A stretch of DNA of 10,682 nt from Candidatus Cloacimonadota bacterium (lineage in GTDB: Bacteria > Cloacimonadota > Cloacimonadia > Cloacimonadales > TCS61): the NCBI GenBank assembly GCA_030626645.1, contig DAOUTP010000043.1, positions 1 through 10,682 on the forward strand. Direction: 5' to 3'. Each line of letters begins with the position of its first letter. The stretch's first letter is position 1. The notes beneath the pieces are model-generated. The model was not told the origin of the DNA and did not search any database. It saw only the letters and a program-made list of their open reading frames with translations. Shown here one piece after another: positions 5,923 through 10,682 of the stretch. The translations under genes were made by a program, and so were the position numbers.

Positions 5923-7033
5923 TCGGAGCCGGTAATGAAATTGTTACTTCGGTTCCTTCTCCTCTTTTGCTTTTAATATCTATAGATCCGTTATAAAGTT
6001 GCAGAATATTATAACAAATGAATAGTCCCAGACCCGTTCCCTTTCCTACATCTTTGGTTGTAAAGAACGGATCAAATACTTTTTCGAGTACTCCTTTATC
6101 CATTCCATTCCCTGTATCCTTAAAGGTAATAGTTATCATCTCGTTTTCATAAAACGTTTCGATTTCCAATTTCCCGTCGGATCCAATAGAATCAATTGCA
6201 TTATTGATAATATTTATAAATACTTGTTGTATTTGCGACGAATTCAGAATAACCGGAGGTAAAGTCTCTTCAGGTGCTAAATTCAAAGTTATCATTTTGT
6301 TATTTTGTTTATGAGGAATAAAAACGATCGCATCTTTCAGTATATGATTAATGTTCGATGGTTGAAGATCTGTTTTGCGATATCCTGTATAGCTCAGGAT
6401 TTGTTTGACAATATTCTCAATTCGGATCAGACCTTTTAGAATTAAGTCCAGATCATCACGATTTTGTTTTTTAATTTCCGGACCTGTCAGAATTTTTCGA
6501 GTATAATATAATACTGCTCCCAGAGGATTATTTATTTCGTGGGCGATTCCAGCGGAAAATCTACCTACTGTTGCCATTTTTGAAGATCTAATCAATTCAT
6601 AATGCAGATGTTCCAATTCTTTTGTTCTTTCTGTAACTTTTACTTCCAAATTGTTTCTTTCTTCTTTTACTTCACGGCTTTTTTTATCCAATTCTTTTAA
6701 CAAATATGAACTCGTAGTTTTAAATTCCTGAAGTTTCTTTTTACTTTCCTTCAAGGTTCGGCTGTCATTTTCTGTTCTTTTTTTATAATTACTGAATTGT
6801 TCAGATATTAATAATATTGTCGATTTCCAATCTTTACTGTCAAAATTATTTTCATATACTCGGCATTTCAGGCAAACCTCCATCTTTTCTATCCAAGTTC
6901 CCCGAATTGCGTTATAACAATGTGTCCCCGATATAAGCCAGCACTTTTCATTATCGGATTTATGTGCTGGACATTTGTTTTTGTGACAATGGAAATATTC
7001 CCAACATCTTAATAAATCTTGATTTTTTCTCAT
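5906..7033 (-). CDS. Soluble histidine kinase with N-terminal 'two-CW' cysteine domain
   Basis: A 375-residue cytoplasmic kinase with no membrane segment or signal peptide. Residues 10-57 hold seven cysteines (C10, C16, C21, C31, C39, C54, C57), including two Cys-Trp pairs (CW at 10-11 and 31-32) and a CLKC pair; this matches the small cysteine-rich 'two-CW' domain as I recall it. A charged, probably coiled-coil linker spans about 80-150. The kinase core has the H-box AGIAHEINNPLG with phosphoacceptor H165, N-box residues around N274-N278, G1 DTGNG (306-310), F-box FDPFF (320-324) and G2 GKGTGLGL (330-337). It is the partner of the overlapping response regulator. The cysteines suggest sensing of redox state, a metal or an Fe-S-type cofactor, which is inference. 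It follows the flavin-type gene by 12 bases and has only a weak ribosome site, so it is probably translated by coupling. Confidence 0.92.
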   Translation of the reverse strand: MRKNQDLLRCWEYFHCHKNKCPAHKSDNEKCWLISGTHCYNAIRGTWIEKMEVCLKCRVYENNFDSKDWKSTILLISEQFSNYKKRTENDSRTLKESKKKLQEFKTTSSYLLKELDKKSREVKEERNNLEVKVTERTKELEHLHYELIRSSKMATVGRFSAGIAHEINNPLGAVLYYTRKILTGPEIKKQNRDDLDLILKGLIRIENIVKQILSYTGYRKTDLQPSNINHILKDAIVFIPHKQNNKMITLNLAPEETLPPVILNSSQIQQVFINIINNAIDSIGSDGKLEIETFYENEMITITFKDTGNGMDKGVLEKVFDPFFTTKDVGKGTGLGLFICYNILQLYNGSIDIKSKRGEGTEVTISLPAPNGNNE

Positions 7034-7045
7034 TCTTTATAACTA

Positions 7046-7525
7046 TTAATTTTTCGATTCTTTCATTTCTAAAATTGTTGGAGGATTCCCTCTTAATGCT
7101 TCTCCATATTTTCTGAATCTTACAATATCCGGAGTAAGTTTTACAAAATCAAATTGCTCAATAATGCCGGATTCTAAAACAACATCAGCAAAAGGATTTT
7201 TCCCTTTTAGTTTTTCTAAAGCAAAATCTATTTCTTTTCTATCAGAAAGCAGTTCTGCTAATCCATCGATTTCTATTTCCCAAGAATTTTCGTATGGATC
7301 TTCTATTGTTAAAATTATAAAGGATACTTTTGATGAGGATTGGACCTGATCTATCTTAGGACTTTCTTTGGTGGACATAAGATAACAATTAAATTCATCA
7401 TCTATTCCATAATACATCACTCTTTGTCGTACATTATCAGAATTTGTGTCATTTGTTCCCAGAATTCCAAGGGTACCCTTTTTTAGAAAACTTAAAATTT
7501 CTAATTCTTTATGTAGAATTTCCAT
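7046..7525 (-). CDS. Pyridoxamine 5'-phosphate oxidase-like split-barrel flavin protein
   Basis: A 159-residue protein resembling the PNPOx-like FMN-binding split barrel. Strand GTLGILGTND (17-26) is followed by VRQRVMYYGIDDEFNCYLMSTKESPKIDQV (32-61), whose T52-K53 and K57 correspond to the region that holds flavin phosphate in this fold. A strand KVSFIILTIED (66-76) and EIDGLAELL (85-93) follow. Members of this broad family bind FMN, F420 or heme, and many are not PNP oxidases; no signature for pyridoxine synthesis is visible. It is the first gene of the operon with the cysteine-rich kinase and the regulator, so it may be a signalling or detoxifying partner of the kinase. AGAGGAG lies five bases before the ATG at 7525. 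No convincing promoter is seen in the 131-base gap upstream, and there is no sigma54 site there. Confidence 0.8.
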   Translation of the reverse strand: MEILHKELEILSFLKKGTLGILGTNDTNSDNVRQRVMYYGIDDEFNCYLMSTKESPKIDQVQSSSKVSFIILTIEDPYENSWEIEIDGLAELLSDRKEIDFALEKLKGKNPFADVVLESGIIEQFDFVKLTPDIVRFRKYGEALRGNPPTILEMKESKN

Positions 7526-7607
7526 TGTTTCTCCTCTTAGAAAAATCTATTTTTTCTATATCTTACTAAATTATTCTAAAAATTGGGAAGTAAGAATTTC
7601 TGTAAAG

Positions 7608-7634
7608 AAAAAAGGAAAGTGGTTGACTACTTCC
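7608..7634 (-). terminator. Rho-independent terminator after the M1 peptidase gene
   Basis: On the minus strand GGAAGT (7634-7629) pairs with ACTTTCC (7620-7614) with one bulged T, followed at once by six T residues (7613-7608). An overlapping alternative stem, GGTTG/CAACC (7640-7636 and 7625-7621), could form first. It begins 23 bases after the stop codon of the M1 gene. Confidence 0.65.
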
Positions 7635-7656
7635 ACAACCGCAACGTTGAAGTACT

Positions 7657-10539
7657 TTATTTCAACAACAAACACTTCCTACTCATCTCAAATTCACCGG
7701 ATTTTAGTTTGTAAAAGTAAACACCTGATGAAACAGGTTGATTATTTTGGTCAGTGCCGTTCCAAGTGATTGAATAATTGTTTTCCTCTCGCCCTTCGAC
7801 TTCACTCAGGATGACATTAAAATCTTTCACTTTTTGTCCCTTCAAATTATAGATTTCAAGAGTCACAAACGAGGACGTTTGTGGTACTGAAAATGAAATT
7901 GTAGTTGATGGATTAAATGGATTAGGGTAATTAGTAAGATATGGTTTACCTGCAGGTACAATGTCATTTTCCACACCAACTTCACCGATCTCTTCCAATA
8001 ATTGAGTCATGAACAATTCAGCTTCATTGTTATAAGTGAAATAGAGCGGGAACCCAAGCAGAACGAAACATCCTTCCGGTTGAGCTTTGAGTGCACAGTT
8101 CTCTCCGATATATTGATTCCCAGCAACACCATCATATTGATAGATACCATTTGTAGATTCCGGGAAAATTCCAATATAAGGAAGCATCCCATTAAAAGGA
8201 ATGTGAACTTTATCGGGATCAACGTTTATATCTTCGTATTCATCTGATGTTGCACCGGTAAATTCCCATTCATAAACTTGTTGGACATTACTGCAATTTA
8301 GAAAATCTGATCGAAAAGATTCAGGAATTTCAAATACTGTCTTCCAACCGGAAATTATCAAGTTCCCACCACCTGCCAAATAGCAGCCAAGCACATCAAG
8401 ATTATCATTAATACTATGGCTGATAACGTCATCATCATGGAATATGATAGTTGAGAAATTTACGATATATTCAAGATCAAGCTCACCCTCATCAGCATAA
8501 TCATAGGCTGTGAAACTGCAACTAATTATATCTTCATAAAATTCATCAACCATTGCATCATCAGGATTCCCTTGAGTTCCGATATTATCATTTGTTTCAT
8601 CAATTACCAAAATTCCCTGATCAAGCGGAAAGCTTAGAGGAGTAGCCTCATAGATCCCCGAGAATGGAGTTTCGTAAAATTCATCTTTAATCGCTTTAAG
8701 TTTATAATAATATGTAGTTCCATTTACAACATCATTATCTGTGTAGGAAGTTTCTGTAATTATCTCTGAATTGATCAACACAAAAAGATCTTCCGGAGAT
8801 TCTGCACGATACAGATTATATCCGTCAATTCCAACTTCAGACCAAAATTCATTCCAATAGATGATTACACTTTCATCTGCTGAATAGGCATTATTTATCT
8901 CAGCCTGCATAAATGTCATACCGGTATTTAATACCCAATTATTTGGGTCACATTCCACGTTATCATAAACAGGAATTTCTGTGATGGAAATCGTTTGCTG
9001 TGGTTCGTTAGGAGTGCCTTGCACCAGCACAGAGTCATGATTTGCTTCAAAATAAATATGAAATGGTACATCTATATAAAAATCGGTATCGGTGTTGGAT
9101 TCGGTTTGTACATAAGTCATAATGCGTGGGATTGCCAAATACGGATTAAAAAAGTATGTATATTGTATGGAAGGTAATCCCGGTTGATAGATCCATTGTA
9201 GGAAAAACTGATCCAGATCCATTCCGCTAACAGTTTCGCATACTTCCTGAAAATCATCCGTGATCACGTTCCCATTATGATATTCAGTAAAATATGTTTG
9301 TAATATTTGGAAGAAAACTTCATCTCCGGTTTTCAAACGAAGCATGTGTAGAACTGCTGCCGGTTTTTCGTAAGTTGCCGGTGTGAAATAGGCACCTGGT
9401 GGAGGATCGTAAACAGTATGCGGTGAACTGCCGCCCCAACTAAGATAATATTGTTGAATTGATGTATAAACATAAGCAACCATCGCTTCAAATCCCTGCC
9501 AGGCTTCCATGTATAACGCTTCCGAATATGTGGCAAATCCTTCTGAAAGCCAGATATCTTTCCAGGTGAGACAAGTAAGACAATCACCATACCACTGATG
9601 CGCCAGCTCATGGGCAATAATTATTTCATAAGTATGATTACCTGTTATTAAATAACTTGCTAATGTGGTCATTGTTTGATGTTCCATAGCAGCGTACGTA
9701 GCAAAATTTGTTACTGCATTTCCATATTTTTCAAATGGATAATCACCAAAAAGATCAATATATGTTTCCATCATAAAAGGCAGGTTAGAAAAATCCTCCG
9801 TTGCATTTGGTACAAGACCGGGAGAAACAAAATTCTGGATCGGAATACCTCCGAATGAATCATTCAATTCTACGTAATTCTGTGCAACTATTGAAACAAG
9901 ATAAGTTGCCATCGGATTTGATCCTTCCCAATTGTGGGTCATGGTTCCATCATTATTATCCACAATGGAAGTTCGCAATCCATTGCTGGCAACCAGCCAG
10001 TCATCCCGAACCGTAATATGCAGATCTGTGATCGCTTTATCCCAGGGATGATCATAACAGGGCCACCAAAAACGGGAAGCATTAGGATCGGAAATAGTGA
10101 ATACATTACTGTTACTGAGATACATTCCCAAGCCATTCCAGATGGGATTACCGGAATATTCTACAGTTGTTGTGAATTGCTCTCCGGGGTTTACCGTTCC
10201 AAGCTGAATAGTTATTAAACTGCCATCATAAGTATGGCTTGCAGTGCTTCCATTTAATTGAACATCAATAACAGTCATTGCTTCCAATTCATAAATGATC
10301 TCTGTAATTGTTTCTTCCGCTTCCACAATTGCTATAACAGCTCCTGAAATATAATCATTCACCTCATCAATTTCCATAGTTATGTCATAACTTAATACAT
10401 CAAATCCATGAGCAGAATCTGCTCGCGTCATTTCATATTGTAAACTTGATATTAAAGCTTGATCTCTATCATATCTTGGTCGCGCATGAACAGAAATTAT
10501 TAGAAGTAAGAATAAAAATATTAAAGTGATCTTTTTCAT
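7657..10539 (-). CDS. Secreted M1-family zinc aminopeptidase-like protein with sorting domain
   Basis: A 960-residue exported metallopeptidase. Residues 1-19 are a signal peptide (SVHA before RPRYD). The M1 N-terminal beta domain (about 45-225) includes WWPCYDHPWDKA (158-169). The substrate-recognition GAMEN motif reads AAMEH (283-287). The zinc site is HELAH (310-314) with E333 in LSEGFATY, the exact 18-residue spacing of M1 (HExxH-x18-E), so it should be active. Y390 in TYEKPA is the likely transition-state tyrosine. A fibronectin III-like domain spans about 546-633. An alpha/beta region I cannot name follows (about 640-850, with GGGNLIISGW at 723-732). The C-terminus (871-960: NYPNPFNPSTT, ITWNGTD, GVYFYKLKSG) is a FlgD-like/type IX sorting domain, implying surface display or release. 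An in-frame dispersed repeat lies at residues 909-916. GGAGG lies four bases before the ATG. Confidence 0.93.
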   Translation of the reverse strand: MKKITLIFLFLLLIISVHARPRYDRDQALISSLQYEMTRADSAHGFDVLSYDITMEIDEVNDYISGAVIAIVEAEETITEIIYELEAMTVIDVQLNGSTASHTYDGSLITIQLGTVNPGEQFTTTVEYSGNPIWNGLGMYLSNSNVFTISDPNASRFWWPCYDHPWDKAITDLHITVRDDWLVASNGLRTSIVDNNDGTMTHNWEGSNPMATYLVSIVAQNYVELNDSFGGIPIQNFVSPGLVPNATEDFSNLPFMMETYIDLFGDYPFEKYGNAVTNFATYAAMEHQTMTTLASYLITGNHTYEIIIAHELAHQWYGDCLTCLTWKDIWLSEGFATYSEALYMEAWQGFEAMVAYVYTSIQQYYLSWGGSSPHTVYDPPPGAYFTPATYEKPAAVLHMLRLKTGDEVFFQILQTYFTEYHNGNVITDDFQEVCETVSGMDLDQFFLQWIYQPGLPSIQYTYFFNPYLAIPRIMTYVQTESNTDTDFYIDVPFHIYFEANHDSVLVQGTPNEPQQTISITEIPVYDNVECDPNNWVLNTGMTFMQAEINNAYSADESVIIYWNEFWSEVGIDGYNLYRAESPEDLFVLINSEIITETSYTDNDVVNGTTYYYKLKAIKDEFYETPFSGIYEATPLSFPLDQGILVIDETNDNIGTQGNPDDAMVDEFYEDIISCSFTAYDYADEGELDLEYIVNFSTIIFHDDDVISHSINDNLDVLGCYLAGGGNLIISGWKTVFEIPESFRSDFLNCSNVQQVYEWEFTGATSDEYEDINVDPDKVHIPFNGMLPYIGIFPESTNGIYQYDGVAGNQYIGENCALKAQPEGCFVLLGFPLYFTYNNEAELFMTQLLEEIGEVGVENDIVPAGKPYLTNYPNPFNPSTTISFSVPQTSSFVTLEIYNLKGQKVKDFNVILSEVEGREENNYSITWNGTDQNNQPVSSGVYFYKLKSGEFEMSRKCLLLK
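7793..7815 (-). repeat. Dispersed repeat of the GTCATCCTGAG...GAAGTCGAAGG family inside the M1 gene
   Basis: The minus strand carries GTCATCCTGAGTGAAGTCGA followed by AGG, which I recognise as a short repeat found many times between genes in FCB and other bacterial genomes. Here it is translated in frame as VILSEVEG (909-916) within the C-terminal sorting domain of the M1 protein. It is more GC-rich than the sequence around it. No second copy is in this window. Confidence 0.6.
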
Positions 10540-10662
10540 TTTTCCTCCGGAAACATTCTTTTGAGTTTATTTTTTCCATACCCAAAATAATATGCAACTA
10601 ATTTTTCTTAAATTAATATTTTTATTTGACAGAAAATCGGTTATCTTATCCCGGAATTAGAA

Positions 10663-10682
10663 AATACTATTACCAGAGGTAA
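10663..10682 (+). repeat. Small hairpin element related to the one at 4538-4558
   Basis: The plus strand ends AATACTATTACCAGAGGTAA, with TTACC and GGTAA forming a five-base-pair hairpin around AGA. On the opposite strand at 4558-4538 the same layout occurs: AATAGTATTACC, then AACA, then GGTAA. Both copies are also preceded by CGGAAT. The element may continue past the window edge. The rest of the 143-base stretch upstream of the M1 start (10540-10662) shows the strong ribosome site but no promoter I trust. Confidence 0.4.

Noticed and set aside
7164..7349. Open frames on the plus strand over the flavin-type gene, and many others over the M1, porin and C25 genes.
   Set aside because: They lie opposite clear family genes, lack ribosome sites and have no recognisable protein features.
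10626..10631. A perfect TTGACA on the plus strand near the right edge.
   Set aside because: No -10 hexamer lies at 16-18 bases, and no plus-strand gene is visible within the window.

Overview
The window looks like chromosomal DNA from an AT-rich Gram-negative bacterium of the Fibrobacteres-Chlorobi-Bacteroidetes (FCB) side of the tree. Candidatus Cloacimonadota or a neighbouring candidate phylum is my best guess. The evidence is a secreted M1 peptidase ending in a YPNPFNPSTT-type C-terminal sorting/FlgD-like domain (type IX secretion style), a gingipain-like C25 peptidase, an outer-membrane porin, and strong AGGAGG-type ribosome sites. This placement rests on protein style recalled from memory; no marker gene is present.

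Every gene I can support lies on the minus strand, so the window reads from right to left. (1) 10539-7657: a large exported zinc aminopeptidase-like protein with its own terminator. (2) 7525-4573: a three-gene operon of a flavin-type split-barrel protein, a soluble histidine kinase with a seven-cysteine N-terminal domain of 'two-CW' type, and an NtrC-family sigma54-dependent response regulator, ended by a terminator. (3) A 417-base AT-rich gap carrying a near-perfect sigma54 (-24/-12) promoter. (4) 4155-1617: a four-helix membrane protein, a possible 22-residue small protein, an outer-membrane porin, and an exported FMN-binding protein with a covalent-flavinylation-like ITGAT motif. (5) 1344-1: the N-terminal 448 codons of a C25 peptidase cut by the window edge, preceded by a sigma70-like promoter.

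The most interesting reading is that groups 2 and 4 are one system. A cytoplasmic cysteine-rich (possibly redox- or metal-responsive) kinase, encoded with a flavin-type protein, would phosphorylate the adjacent activator. That activator would then switch on the only clear sigma54 promoter I found, which drives an envelope module of membrane protein, porin and periplasmic flavoprotein. This is inference from gene order and promoter type; the signal and the transported or reduced substrate are unknown. The activator has unusual residues in three normally conserved AAA+ motifs, so its mode of action deserves a check.

Two repeats stand out. One is a copy of a widespread 'GTCATCCTGAG...GAAGTCGAAGG' dispersed repeat, translated in frame inside the sorting domain of the M1 protein. 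The other is a short hairpin element occurring twice, after the regulator gene and at the right edge of the window.
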